From: Phaeocystidibacter luteus
Lineage (GTDB): Bacteria; Bacteroidota; Bacteroidia; Flavobacteriales; Schleiferiaceae
Direction: 5' to 3'
DNA: 64,000 nt
Assembly (NCBI RefSeq): GCF_008933115.1
Contig: NZ_WBVO01000008.1
Coordinates: 62,001-126,000, forward strand
The notes under the pieces: model-generated
What the model was told of the DNA's origin: nothing
What the model saw: the letters and a program-made list of their open reading frames with translations, nothing else
Databases searched by the model: none
Translations under genes and position numbers: made by a program
In this document: piece after piece, positions 52,656-60,539 of the stretch
Position numbering within the stretch: the stretch's first letter is position 1
Layout of the letters: the number at the start of each line of letters is the position of its first letter

Positions 52656-53937
52656 TCTAGCGCTAGCTGCCACGTCGGCCTTTGGGCAAACCCAGCTGAC
52701 GTTAGACTCGGCGATTACGCGTGCCGTTCAGGAGAATCACGGTATAGCAATCGCTCGAAACAACACTTCAATTGCCAGCAACAACGCTCGGCCGGGTGTA
52801 AGCGGACTTTACCCTACCATCAGCGCTACGGGCGGAGCAAACATCACTCAGAACGATACTGAGATCGAATTCGTGACCGGTGAAGTTCAAAATGTGGATG
52901 CGGCTCGAACCGCATCGACAAATGCGAACATCGGGATGAGTTACGTGATTTTTGATGGAATGCGTAACTGGAAGTCGTTCCGACAAGCGCAAACCCAAGA
53001 AGATGCGTCATTTGCCCAGCAACGTCTCACCGTAGAGAACACACTGGTCAGCGTGATTGCGCAGTACTACGAGGTAGCTAGGCAAACACAGAACGTGCAG
53101 GTGGCGGAAGAAGCCATTGCCATTAGCTTAGATAGATACGAGCGTGCAGAGCTTCGCAAAGAATTGGGTGCAGGTGTAACGCTAGACCTGCTAAATGCGG
53201 AGGTTGACTTAAACCGCGATAGTGTAAGCTATAGAACAGCATATACACAGCTTCAAAATGCCAAGCGCAATTTGACTGTGCTTTTGGCGACGAATCCATC
53301 CACCGATTTTGAAGTGGATACGACCGTTGAATTTGCGAGCTTACTTCCCCTTCAAGATTTCAAGGAACGTGCTTTAGAACAAAATGCGTCGCTTGTTTCA
53401 GCACGTAAAAACCAGCGTGCAAGTGAGTATGCCATTGGCGTAGCCAGCAGTGGGTATTGGCCTACTTTGAGCTTGAATGGCGGCTATGGATTCAACAGAC
53501 AAGATGCAGAAGCCGGTTTCTTGGTGAGCAACCAAGCAACAGGTTGGAACGCCGGTTTGACCTTGCGTTGGAACTTGTGGGACGGACAGGTTACACAAAC
53601 CCGGACCGACAATGCGCGTCTTCAGGCTGAAACGGCTCGGAGACAAGTGCTGAATACAGAGCAACAGTTGATGACCGACATTGAAAACGCATACAATACA
53701 TATGTAAACGCCCTCTATGTGATGCGCACGGAAGAACGGAATGTAGAAACATCGCGATTAAACTTCCAACGCACGAGAGAGAGCTTTCAATTGGGTCAGG
53801 TGACGAACACCACCTTCCGAGAGGCACAGTTGAACTTCATCCGTTCTCAAGCTGCGTTGCTGGATGCGAAGTACTTGGCGAAGGTTGCAGAGATTCGACT
53901 ATTGCAGCTCTCAGGCATCCTTTTAAATAATAATTAA
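52627..53937 (+). CDS. TolC family outer membrane channel
   Basis: The outer membrane duct of the second system, 436 residues with signal peptide MNKSILICSSLALAATSAFGQ. Two OEP repeats: LTLDSAITRAVQENHGIAIARN, YVIFDGMRNWKSFRQAQTQ and IAQYYEVARQTQ in the first half, and GYWPTLSLNGGYGF, LRWNLWDGQVTQTRTDNARLQAETA in the second. It starts inside the end of the permease gene, 29 bases before its stop, the last step in a fully overlapping operon marR-adaptor-RND-TolC. Confidence 0.92.
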   Translation: MNKSILICSSLALAATSAFGQTQLTLDSAITRAVQENHGIAIARNNTSIASNNARPGVSGLYPTISATGGANITQNDTEIEFVTGEVQNVDAARTASTNANIGMSYVIFDGMRNWKSFRQAQTQEDASFAQQRLTVENTLVSVIAQYYEVARQTQNVQVAEEAIAISLDRYERAELRKELGAGVTLDLLNAEVDLNRDSVSYRTAYTQLQNAKRNLTVLLATNPSTDFEVDTTVEFASLLPLQDFKERALEQNASLVSARKNQRASEYAIGVASSGYWPTLSLNGGYGFNRQDAEAGFLVSNQATGWNAGLTLRWNLWDGQVTQTRTDNARLQAETARRQVLNTEQQLMTDIENAYNTYVNALYVMRTEERNVETSRLNFQRTRESFQLGQVTNTTFREAQLNFIRSQAALLDAKYLAKVAEIRLLQLSGILLNNN

Positions 53938-53961
53938 CAGTATCAACAATAGACCTTCTGG

Positions 53962-53995
53962 TTGAGTCGTTAGGATATTCACCTAACTGACTCAA
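53962..53995 (+). promoter_or_regulatory. Hairpin immediately before the amidase-like gene
   Basis: TTGAGTC-GTTAGG pairs with CCTAAC-TGACTCAA (13 pairs, one bulged base, seven-base loop) and ends two bases before the ATG at 53998. There is no T-tract, so it is not a standard terminator; it could hide the ribosome site or be an operator. Confidence 0.5.
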
Positions 53996-53997
53996 TC

Positions 53998-54591
53998 ATG
54001 AAGCATCTAGCCGTTTTTGCAGTCCTTTCTTTGTTCGGAAGCGCATTCGCCCTTTCGGAATCCCAGAAACTCCACCTTGTAATTGATCCGGGCCATGGCG
54101 GAAAAGACCCTGGCCATCCGGTTGAGCAGGTTTACGAATCTGATATCAATTTGCAATGGGCATTGGAATTGAAGGAGGCGGCAGAAGCCCGCGGAATTGA
54201 GGTCACCCTTACCCGAGAAGAAGATGAATTCATCCAGCTATCTGACCGAGCTGCTATTGCCGATGCGATAGAGGATGACAATGTTGTTCTAATTTCTCTT
54301 CACCAAGCAGCTAGCAACAACTCAGATGCAAAAGGGACACGGGTGTACACCTCTGAAGATGCAGATGAAGCCACTAAATCTCTTGCTGCGATAATCAAAG
54401 CACATCTCGACACTATATATGAGACGCGTTTAGAAGAGGGGGATTTCTACATGCTGAGAAACCGAAACTATCCTGCAATCATGATTAGTGCTGGATTCAT
54501 GTCAAACGCCGACAATCTTGAACTCCTTCAATCTGAAGAATTCAGAGCGCAGTTTAACGACCAATTGTTGAACGCTCTAGTAAAAGAATAG
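53998..54591 (+). CDS. Amidase_3-like protein lacking the catalytic glutamate
   Basis: Fold and zinc site of an N-acetylmuramoyl-L-alanine amidase, which cuts the peptide from the glycan in murein. The signal peptide ends near residue 18. Zinc ligands are kept: His33 in DPGHGG, Glu47 in YESDINL, and His102 in SLHQAAS. The second conserved block, normally (V/L)(L/V)VExGFxSN, reads IMISAGFMSN, so the catalytic Glu is Ser164. With this change normal hydrolysis is unlikely; it may be a peptidoglycan-binding pseudoenzyme. At 197 residues it is only the catalytic domain. A hairpin precedes the start. Confidence 0.82.
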   Translation: MKHLAVFAVLSLFGSAFALSESQKLHLVIDPGHGGKDPGHPVEQVYESDINLQWALELKEAAEARGIEVTLTREEDEFIQLSDRAAIADAIEDDNVVLISLHQAASNNSDAKGTRVYTSEDADEATKSLAAIIKAHLDTIYETRLEEGDFYMLRNRNYPAIMISAGFMSNADNLELLQSEEFRAQFNDQLLNALVKE

Positions 54592-54621
54592 GCGAAATCA
54601 TCTTATCGTATTGAATTTCAC

Positions 54622-54629
54622 TACCTTCG
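54622..54629 (+). promoter_or_regulatory. Minus-7 box of the second DEAD-box helicase
   Basis: TACCTTCG is one base from TAnnTTTG and predicts a leader of about 95 bases before the ATG at 54729, long for this genome. Long leaders are common for cold-inducible DEAD-box genes, but no known motif is seen here. Confidence 0.45.
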
Positions 54630-54728
54630 CGGCCTTAAAGAATGCATTTCTGCGAAACTGGCCCGCGCAAGAGATGATTCGGGAATGAACTGGGCCAAAC
54701 GTTGCACAAGCAACATAACGGTCCATTT

Positions 54729-56447
54729 ATGACTACTTTTTCCGACCTCGGACTTCGTCCCGAGCTATTATCCGCATTGAATAAAATCGGTTTTGAAACA
54801 CCAACTCCGATTCAAGAAGAGGCCATCCCAAAATTGTTGAATGGCGACAGAGACCTCATTGGTCTTGCCCAGACAGGTACTGGTAAAACCGCAGCCTTTG
54901 GTCTTCCACTTCTTCAACATGTAGAAGAAGATTTTTACCATGTACAGTCTTTGATTCTCTGCCCAACACGCGAGCTCTGCCTGCAGATCACGAGTGACCT
55001 TGAGAAATTCTCAGCCGACCTCAGATCGGTAAAGCCCGTAGCTGTTTACGGTGGTGCTTCTATCGGCGTTCAAATTAAAGCCCTTCAAAAAGGTGCTCAA
55101 GTTGTAGTTGGCACGCCGGGTCGTGTTCTCGACTTAGTGACACGCCGTAAGCTCGACCTCAGCAATCTTGAAGTTCTTGTTCTCGACGAGGCCGACGAGA
55201 TGCTCAATATGGGATTCAAAGATGACTTGGATGCCATTCTTTCTACCGCTCGCGAGGATCGTAGAACTTGGTTGTTCTCCGCTACTATTTCTCCAGAGAT
55301 TTCGCGCATTGCTCGTCAGTACATGCACGAGCCGGATGAAATTGCTACCGCAGCGAAGAACTCATCATCAGCAAACATCACCCATCAAGCTTGTACGGTA
55401 AATGCCCGCGATAAATATGCGGCCATCCGTCGAATTCTAGATGCGCACCCAGATATTTTCGGTATTGTATTCTGTAGAACGAAAGCAGAAACACAAGACG
55501 TTGCCGACAAACTCATTCGCGATGGCTATAACTCTGATGCGCTTCACGGCGATTTGAATCAGAATCAGCGTGACGTGGTAATGAGAAGATACCGTGAGAA
55601 GAGCCTCCAAGTGCTGGTAGCTACGGACGTTGCTGCTCGTGGTCTCGACGTGAAAGAAGTTACACACGTAATCCATTATCAGCTTCCTGACGATCCTGAG
55701 GTATATGTACACCGTTCGGGTAGAACGGGTAGAGCTGGTAAAACGGGTGTTTCAATCGCCATTGCGCACCACCGTGATGGTCGCAAGTTGAAGTCAATTG
55801 AACGATTGATTGGCAAAGACTTCGAGCATATCGAATTGCCTTCAGGATCAGAAGTGCTTACGGCTCGTGCTAAGTTTTGGGTGGATGAAATCATGAACTC
55901 TGAAAGCAACGAGGAATCGTTAGAGCACCTTTGGCCAATTATCGATGAAGGGTTGAAGGACCTCGATAAGACTGAGCTGCTTCACCGTGTAGCGGGCATG
56001 GCGCTTCAGGAATACATCAACGAATACAAGTCGGCTCAGAACATCAACATGACTATGAAGAGAGATCGTCATAGTGATCGCGAAAGTTCTGGTTCAGGCG
56101 AATTTGCTATCTTCAAGTTGAGCTTGGGTGCGCGTGACCGCATCAACAAGGGTACTTTGATGAAAGAAATCAACCGTATGCGTGCCATCAAGGGTATTGA
56201 AATCGGTAAGATTCGTATTCATGAAGACCACACCATTATTGAGCTCGACAAATACCGTAGCAGCGAGGCGTTCAAGGCATTCAAGCGCTGGTCGTACTTC
56301 GGCAAGAAGGTTTTTGTTGATCAAATGGATGAGATGACAACGGCTGATCGCAGCTTCCAGAATAAGCCGAAAGGTGGTCAACGAGGAGCGGGTCACCGTG
56401 GCGGCGGACCGAAAGGTCAGCATCGCGGTCGCAAGAATCGCCGATAA
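54729..56447 (+). CDS. DEAD-box RNA helicase with C-terminal RNA-binding domain (CsdA/DbpA-like)
   Basis: An ATP-dependent RNA helicase of 572 residues. The helicase core is complete: FETPTPIQEEAIP, AQTGTGKT, PTRELCLQI, DEAD in LVLDEADEMLNMGF, SAT, ARGLDVKEV and HRSGRTGRAG. After a helical linker, residues about 450-540 form the DbpA-type RNA-recognition domain (FAIFKLSLGARDRINKGTL, IGKIRIHEDHTIIEL), and the tail is basic and Gly-rich. The start at 54729 gives the normal N-terminus MTTFSDLGLRP; an upstream TTG at 54702 would add nine residues. It probably works in ribosome assembly or cold adaptation. Confidence 0.93.
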   Translation: MTTFSDLGLRPELLSALNKIGFETPTPIQEEAIPKLLNGDRDLIGLAQTGTGKTAAFGLPLLQHVEEDFYHVQSLILCPTRELCLQITSDLEKFSADLRSVKPVAVYGGASIGVQIKALQKGAQVVVGTPGRVLDLVTRRKLDLSNLEVLVLDEADEMLNMGFKDDLDAILSTAREDRRTWLFSATISPEISRIARQYMHEPDEIATAAKNSSSANITHQACTVNARDKYAAIRRILDAHPDIFGIVFCRTKAETQDVADKLIRDGYNSDALHGDLNQNQRDVVMRRYREKSLQVLVATDVAARGLDVKEVTHVIHYQLPDDPEVYVHRSGRTGRAGKTGVSIAIAHHRDGRKLKSIERLIGKDFEHIELPSGSEVLTARAKFWVDEIMNSESNEESLEHLWPIIDEGLKDLDKTELLHRVAGMALQEYINEYKSAQNINMTMKRDRHSDRESSGSGEFAIFKLSLGARDRINKGTLMKEINRMRAIKGIEIGKIRIHEDHTIIELDKYRSSEAFKAFKRWSYFGKKVFVDQMDEMTTADRSFQNKPKGGQRGAGHRGGGPKGQHRGRKNRR

Positions 56448-56495
56448 GACAAGCGTAGGCTGCGGTTTATTTTCGAACTTTAGAAAAACGAACCG

Positions 56496-56840
56496 ATGGC
56501 CTACGATACTTTCCTTTCAGATCGAATTGAGCGCGCGCTCAAGGAAACGGGTACCAACTATGCAACCAAGCACATGTTTGGCGGCCTCGCCTTTATGGTA
56601 GACGACAAAATGTGCTGTGGCATAGTCAGGGACGACCTCATGGCGCGTGTTGGTCCCGACAGACAAGCTGAAGCTCTTGAGCAAACAGGCGCTCGTCCCA
56701 TGGAATTTACCGGTCGCCCCATGAAGGGCTATGTATTTGTCGACTCTGAAGGGTTGGACACAGATGCCGACCTTATGAAGTGGATCAAGTGGTGTTTGGA
56801 ATTCAATCCACACGCGAAATCAAGCAAAAAGAAGAAATGA
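56496..56840 (+). CDS. TfoX/Sxy N-terminal domain protein
   Basis: A small soluble protein of 114 residues with the TfoX N-terminal domain pattern: RIERALKETGTNYATKHMFGG, LAFMVDDKMCCGIVRDDLMARV, and PMEFTGRPMKGYVFVD. In Gammaproteobacteria the two-domain TfoX is a competence activator. Single-domain relatives like this one are widespread and their role is not known, so no link to competence should be inferred. The Lys-rich end overlaps the next start as ATGA (56837-56840). Confidence 0.88.
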   Translation: MAYDTFLSDRIERALKETGTNYATKHMFGGLAFMVDDKMCCGIVRDDLMARVGPDRQAEALEQTGARPMEFTGRPMKGYVFVDSEGLDTDADLMKWIKWCLEFNPHAKSSKKKK

Positions 56841-57358
56841 AACGGTATGAAACGGCGCGGACCTATGTTCGTCCGCTTGAAACTACCGACATAGAAGGCT
56901 TCGCTGAATTAGAAGCCAATCCAAACGTAGTTAAGTATACCGGCTACCCTACGGCGTCGAGGGAAGAAGCAGAAAAAGACCTAGCCCATATTATCGAGAA
57001 CTACGCTATTGACAATCCGGATAAGCTTATTTGGGCTGTGATTCGAAAGAACGATGATGCCTTTCTGGGCACCATTGCGTTAGTCCCTTTTAAGGATGGC
57101 GTTTGGGAAATTGGCTACCGATATTTGGAGCGTCATTGGGGCAATGGGTATGCGAAGGAACTCCTTCCGGTACTGTTGGAATGGGGTTTTTCTTTTCCCC
57201 ATATCGTGGCAATTTACGCGGAGGCTGATGTTGAGAATCCTGCATCCACCAAAGTCTTAGATCGGCACATGCGGTTTGTGAAGGAAGCTGAAAATACGGC
57301 GTTGAAATGTGTGGATAGGCAGTATATCCTATCTCGAGAGGACTGGTTGTCAGCCTAG
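56837..57358 (+). CDS. GNAT acetyltransferase, RimJ/RimL-like
   Basis: An acetyltransferase of 173 residues. With the start at 56837 it reads MKRYETARTYVRPLETTDIEGF, the normal N-terminus of RimJ/RimL-like members, and overlaps the TfoX gene by four bases; the reading frame is open further upstream, but those residues lie within the other gene. Motif B and A segments are WEIGYRYLERHWGNGYAKELLPVLL-like (IGYRYLERHWGNGYAKE) and ENPASTKVLDRHMRFVKE. It may acetylate a ribosomal protein N-terminus or a small amine. It ends nine bases into the convergent response regulator gene. Confidence 0.88.
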   Translation: MKRYETARTYVRPLETTDIEGFAELEANPNVVKYTGYPTASREEAEKDLAHIIENYAIDNPDKLIWAVIRKNDDAFLGTIALVPFKDGVWEIGYRYLERHWGNGYAKELLPVLLEWGFSFPHIVAIYAEADVENPASTKVLDRHMRFVKEAENTALKCVDRQYILSREDWLSA

Positions 57359-57808
57359 AAATTTAGAAAGCACCAAGTTGGTTGCTTGAGCCAAGTGAGC
57401 TTTGGCAATTACGCCTTTCATTCCACATTCGATGGCCTTTTCTTTAAGCTCAGAAGAAGATGTGGCGGTTATGGCCACTATAGGAAGGTCACTTGATGGA
57501 TGGCTTTCGAAGAACGTTCGGCACACGTCGAGACCATCCATCCTAGGCATAGCGACGTCCATAAACACAACGTCCCAATCTTCGTTTTCCAAACGGTATA
57601 AAGCGTGCTTTCCGTCTACCGCGAATTCTGGCATGATGCCCCACTTTTCGAGTTCGCGTGCGAGCGTCATTCTGCTCAAGGCATTATCCTCTACGATGAG
57701 GACACGCGCATCGGGATACGATTGCAACTTTACATCTGATTCGGAAACCAGCTGGGTGGAGGCAGTTCTTTGGCGTTGTGCAGTAGACGAACTTAGTGAA
57801 TCGGGCAT
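57350..57808 (-). CDS. Receiver-only response regulator
   Basis: A stand-alone receiver domain of 152 residues with a short, probably disordered N-terminal extension of about 34 residues. The acidic pair is Glu40-Asp41 (VLIVEDN), the phospho-acceptor is Asp84 (VFMDVAMPRMDG), the switch Thr lies in AITATSS, and the conserved Lys in VIAKAH. It has no output domain, so it signals by protein contact or as a phosphorelay step; no histidine kinase is nearby. I chose the start at 57808; a longer in-frame start at 57877 is possible but adds an unlike sequence that would cover the promoter. Confidence 0.85.
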   Translation of the reverse strand: MPDSLSSSTAQRQRTASTQLVSESDVKLQSYPDARVLIVEDNALSRMTLARELEKWGIMPEFAVDGKHALYRLENEDWDVVFMDVAMPRMDGLDVCRTFFESHPSSDLPIVAITATSSSELKEKAIECGMKGVIAKAHLAQATNLVLSKFLG

Positions 57809-57927
57809 GCTGAAATGAACGAAATTTGTCTTCAACCGTGAGCCCAATTTCGGCAAAAGCGATGAGAATTCCGACAAATTGCAAAAAAACCAAAGCGCTA
57901 CGAACTGAAGTTAGCGTCAACTCTACA

Positions 57928-58110
57928 CTAAGCAGCGGATGCCTGCTCTAATGATTCAACACTAATAATGGCAGCCTTTGTGGCCAATCTCAATTTCGCC
58001 TTCAAAATTGCTATTTCGCGCTTTTGCTCTTCAATCGTGTTTTGCAGACGATCTACAAGCAATTCAATAGGCTTAGCTCCGCCAAGCGCTCTTTCTGAGG
58101 GGTTAGACAT
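57928..58110 (-). CDS. Small coiled-coil protein (60 aa)
   Basis: Starts at MSNPSERALGGAKPIEL (58110; MQ at 58116 is an alternative). Most of the chain is one amphipathic helix with heptad spacing (LLVDRLQNTIEEQKREIAI, then LKAKLRLATKAAI), so it likely dimerises. No domain is recognised. It lies 119 bases upstream of the response regulator start on the same strand; a functional link is possible but unproven. An open frame continues upstream to 58260, but that part does not look like protein. Confidence 0.6.
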   Translation of the reverse strand: MSNPSERALGGAKPIELLVDRLQNTIEEQKREIAILKAKLRLATKAAIISVESLEQASAA

Positions 58111-58343
58111 TTGCATTTTTCTTTCTGATATGGATGAGTAAATTCCTGACATACCCTTAAGTAAGTCAAAGAAATAGAGCGAGATGGCCGAAATTCGATA
58201 GCTCGAAACATTCAAGCTGTAAACGACCAAAAAGCTGTGATTTACATCCCGCGGAATCATTTATCGTTGATTTTGAATCGTTTGTCTGGCAAAATCTACG
58301 GTTCATCATTTTTGAATTGACTTTCAGATGTCCGCCCTAACCC

Positions 58344-58351
58344 TATCTTTG
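58344..58351 (+). promoter_or_regulatory. Minus-7 box 4 bases before the bestrophin start
   Basis: TATCTTTG matches TAnnTTTG exactly and ends four bases before the ATG at 58356; TTG at 58317-58319 may be the minus-33 element, though the 24-base gap is long. Confidence 0.55.
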
Positions 58352-58355
58352 TTCA

Positions 58356-59258
58356 ATGCTCATCCAAAAAAACTGGTCAGTCGGAGAAATTTTGCGTCGT
58401 ACTTGGCGCATCAACCTCATCATCCTCGGTGAAGTTGGTATTGTCGTTCTCGGATACCACTATTTCGTGCAAGATGATTTTGTGGTTCCAATCTCTGTGG
58501 CCGCTATTCTGGGTACTGCGATTGCATTCTTCATTGGTTTCACGAACAACCAGGCATATGACCGTTGGTGGGAAGCCCGTAAAGTGTGGGGAATGATTGT
58601 GAACGATTCCCGTTCATGGGCTCGTTCAGTGCTCACGTACTGGGACGAGGGCGATCCGAAGCATACCGAAACAAAACATAGAATGGTCCGCCGGCACCTC
58701 GCCTGGCTACACTGTGTGAAGAATCACTTGCGTGGTTTGGAGTCAACGACCTACGCCGTATACCTCAACGCCGATGATCGAGAAAAGGTGCGGGATTCAA
58801 AGCATCAGCCCAACACGATTTTGTTGATGCAATCTCAGGACATACATCGCGGATTGAAGGAGAAGAAGCTCGACCCATTTGCCTTTAAGGCCTTGGATGA
58901 AGCTTTGGTTCGAATGACAGACCAAATGGGAATGTGTGAACGGATTAAGAACACGGTATTTCCGACAAGCTATGTGTTCTTCACGAAATTCTTCATCTTC
59001 CTTTTCATCAGCCTGAATGCTATTTCAATTCACGCCATCTTGGGATGGTGGGCTATCCTTTTTGGATGGATTATCGGGTATGTGTTTTATACGACGTTCT
59101 ACAACGGACTCACGATTATGAATCCGTTTGAGAACCTCCCATCGGACACTCCAATGAGTGCACTTACCCGCACGCTAGAAAGAAACTTATTAGAAATGTT
59201 GGATGAGCCTGACCTCCCAGAGTCGCTAGAGCCTATCCATGGAGAATACTTACTGTAA
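58356..59258 (+). CDS. Bestrophin family ion channel
   Basis: An inner membrane channel of 300 residues related to bestrophins (formerly UPF0187). Family marks: ISVAAILGTAIAFFIGFTNNQAYDRWWEARKVWG near residue 45-78 (shown here by FRTNQAYDRWWEAR-like GFTNNQAYDRWWEA), WARSVLTYW, and, late, NGLTIMNPFENLPSDTPM, which forms part of the cytosolic neck. Bacterial members form pentamers that pass anions or sodium; which ion is used here cannot be told. The stop overlaps the RidA gene start (TAATG). Confidence 0.92.
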   Translation: MLIQKNWSVGEILRRTWRINLIILGEVGIVVLGYHYFVQDDFVVPISVAAILGTAIAFFIGFTNNQAYDRWWEARKVWGMIVNDSRSWARSVLTYWDEGDPKHTETKHRMVRRHLAWLHCVKNHLRGLESTTYAVYLNADDREKVRDSKHQPNTILLMQSQDIHRGLKEKKLDPFAFKALDEALVRMTDQMGMCERIKNTVFPTSYVFFTKFFIFLFISLNAISIHAILGWWAILFGWIIGYVFYTTFYNGLTIMNPFENLPSDTPMSALTRTLERNLLEMLDEPDLPESLEPIHGEYLL

Positions 59259-59683
59259 TGAGCAAGATTAACGCTGAAGACGCCCCAAAACCAGTTGGCC
59301 TTTACCCTCACGCACGAAAAGTTGGCAACCTTCTTTTCTTATCTGGTGTTGGTCCACGTACCGCTGGTTCCGACGCCAACGATAGTGGAGTTCCGGGCCT
59401 AAAGCTCGACCATAACGGCAATTTTCTTGAGTTCGATTTTGAAGCTCAGGTGCACAGTGTGTTCAACAACGTCAAGCGCATCTTGGAGGCCTCTGGATCT
59501 AGCTGGGAGCAACTCGTAGACGTGCAGGTGTTCTTGGTAAACATGAAGCGCGACTTCCACACGTTCAACAAGATTTACGCGGAATACTTCAAGGAGAACC
59601 AGCCTTGTCGCACAACGGTTGAAATCAACAGCCTGCCTACACCCATTGCGATTGAATTGAAGTGTGTGGCGACGGTGGAGTGA
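59258..59683 (+). CDS. RidA family protein, 2-aminomuconate deaminase-like
   Basis: A YjgF/RidA-fold protein of 141 residues. The N-terminus (APKPVGLYPHARKVGNLLFLSG, with the motif VGPR) and the central segment SVFNNVKRILEASGSSWEQLVDVQVFLVNM fit the subgroup that includes 2-aminomuconate deaminase of tryptophan (kynurenine) breakdown; PCRTTVEINSLPTP includes the Arg that binds the carboxylate of imine substrates. No other kynurenine gene is in the window, so a general enamine/imine deaminase role is as likely. It is coupled to the bestrophin gene by a one-base overlap. Confidence 0.87.
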   Translation: MSKINAEDAPKPVGLYPHARKVGNLLFLSGVGPRTAGSDANDSGVPGLKLDHNGNFLEFDFEAQVHSVFNNVKRILEASGSSWEQLVDVQVFLVNMKRDFHTFNKIYAEYFKENQPCRTTVEINSLPTPIAIELKCVATVE

Positions 59684-59797
59684 GGTGAAAGTCGGCCCTT
59701 TCCGTGACCCGGCACGGGCGAAAGCACCGTGCCTATCGAAAGTTCCGACCCTATCCTAAGCCCGGCACGCGCTAAAGCGCCGTGCCTATCGAAAGTT

Positions 59798-59934
59798 CCG
59801 ACCATATCCCAAACCCGGCACGCGCTAAAGCACCGTGCCTCTTGCCTCGTTTTGCGCCATGTCCGTTCACCGACGGGTTTTTCTAGGCACTCCGATGATT
59901 TTGATTTTGGCGGTTTTGCTTTTTGCGATTTTGC
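59798..59934 (+). repeat. 137-bp direct repeat, copy 1
   Basis: Matches 60309-60445 with one difference (GTGCC here, GTGAC there). Contains the GGCACG hairpin unit, a small CCGT/ACGG stem followed by T5, and the GCGGTTTTGC core. Confidence 0.9.
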
Positions 59935-60308
59935 AGCTTGCCCGACTACCGGCGGGAAAAACACCCCCGCGAACACACCTCGGGCTAAAGCCGCGAGGCT
60001 ATGATAATTATCCCCGCCAGCCGGCGGGGAATCGCATCAGAATCCCAGCTATATCCCAAGCCCGGCACGCGCTAAAGCACCGTACCAAGCGAAGGGAATT
60101 CAGCGCAGCTATAAATTACAAAACGCATGTGGGCGATTCTCCGCACCTGTTTTGCGATTCTTGCACACTCCGATGATTTTAATATTTGCGGTTTTGCAGC
60201 TTGCCCGACTACCGGCGGGTGAAACCCGCACCGCGAACACACCTCGGGCTAAAGCCACGAGGCTATGATAATTATCCCCGCCAGCCGGCGGGGAATCGCG
60301 TTAGAATC

Positions 60309-60445
60309 CCGACCATATCCCAAACCCGGCACGCGCTAAAGCACCGTGACTCTTGCCTCGTTTTGCGCCATGTCCGTTCACCGACGGGTTTTTCTAGGCA
60401 CTCCGATGATTTTGATTTTGGCGGTTTTGCTTTTTGCGATTTTGC
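60309..60445 (+). repeat. 137-bp direct repeat, copy 2
   Basis: Second copy, offset by 511 bases from the first. It runs directly into GCGAGAAACAC, the right border of the array. Confidence 0.9.
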
Positions 60446-60539
60446 GAGAAACACACACGATGATCCACCACGCTCATCCCTCATTCTCACTACGAGCGTC
60501 CTCTCCGTGACCTCTGATTCTCTGTGTGAGGCAACCCCA

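Larger units (their letters stand above)
59684..60539. repeat. Composite array of palindromic repeats, gene-free
   Basis: About 0.85 kb without a credible gene. Five copies of a hairpin unit with GGCACG...CGTGCC arms and AAAG in the loop start near 59709, 59763, 59817, 60063 and 60327. A 137-base direct repeat (59798-59934 and 60309-60445) differs at one base. A second pair (59929-60046 and 60192-60310) carries the hairpins CCTCG...CGAGG and CCCCGCC...GGCGGGG. A core with ATGATTTT and GCGGTTTTGC appears three times. The right end, GCGATTTTGCGAGAA (60436-60450), is 14/15 identical to the terminal repeat of the element at 27.3 kb. Open frames here are repeats of each other and not proteins. Confidence 0.85.

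Noticed and set aside
56496-56840. Competence regulator TfoX
   Set aside because: Only the N-terminal domain is present and no competence genes are nearby; single-domain relatives have no proven role in competence.
59694-60539. REP/RAYT system
   Set aside because: The hairpins resemble REP units in size, but there is no GTAG-type head sequence that I can identify and no Y1 transposase gene in the window, so I only describe the repeats.
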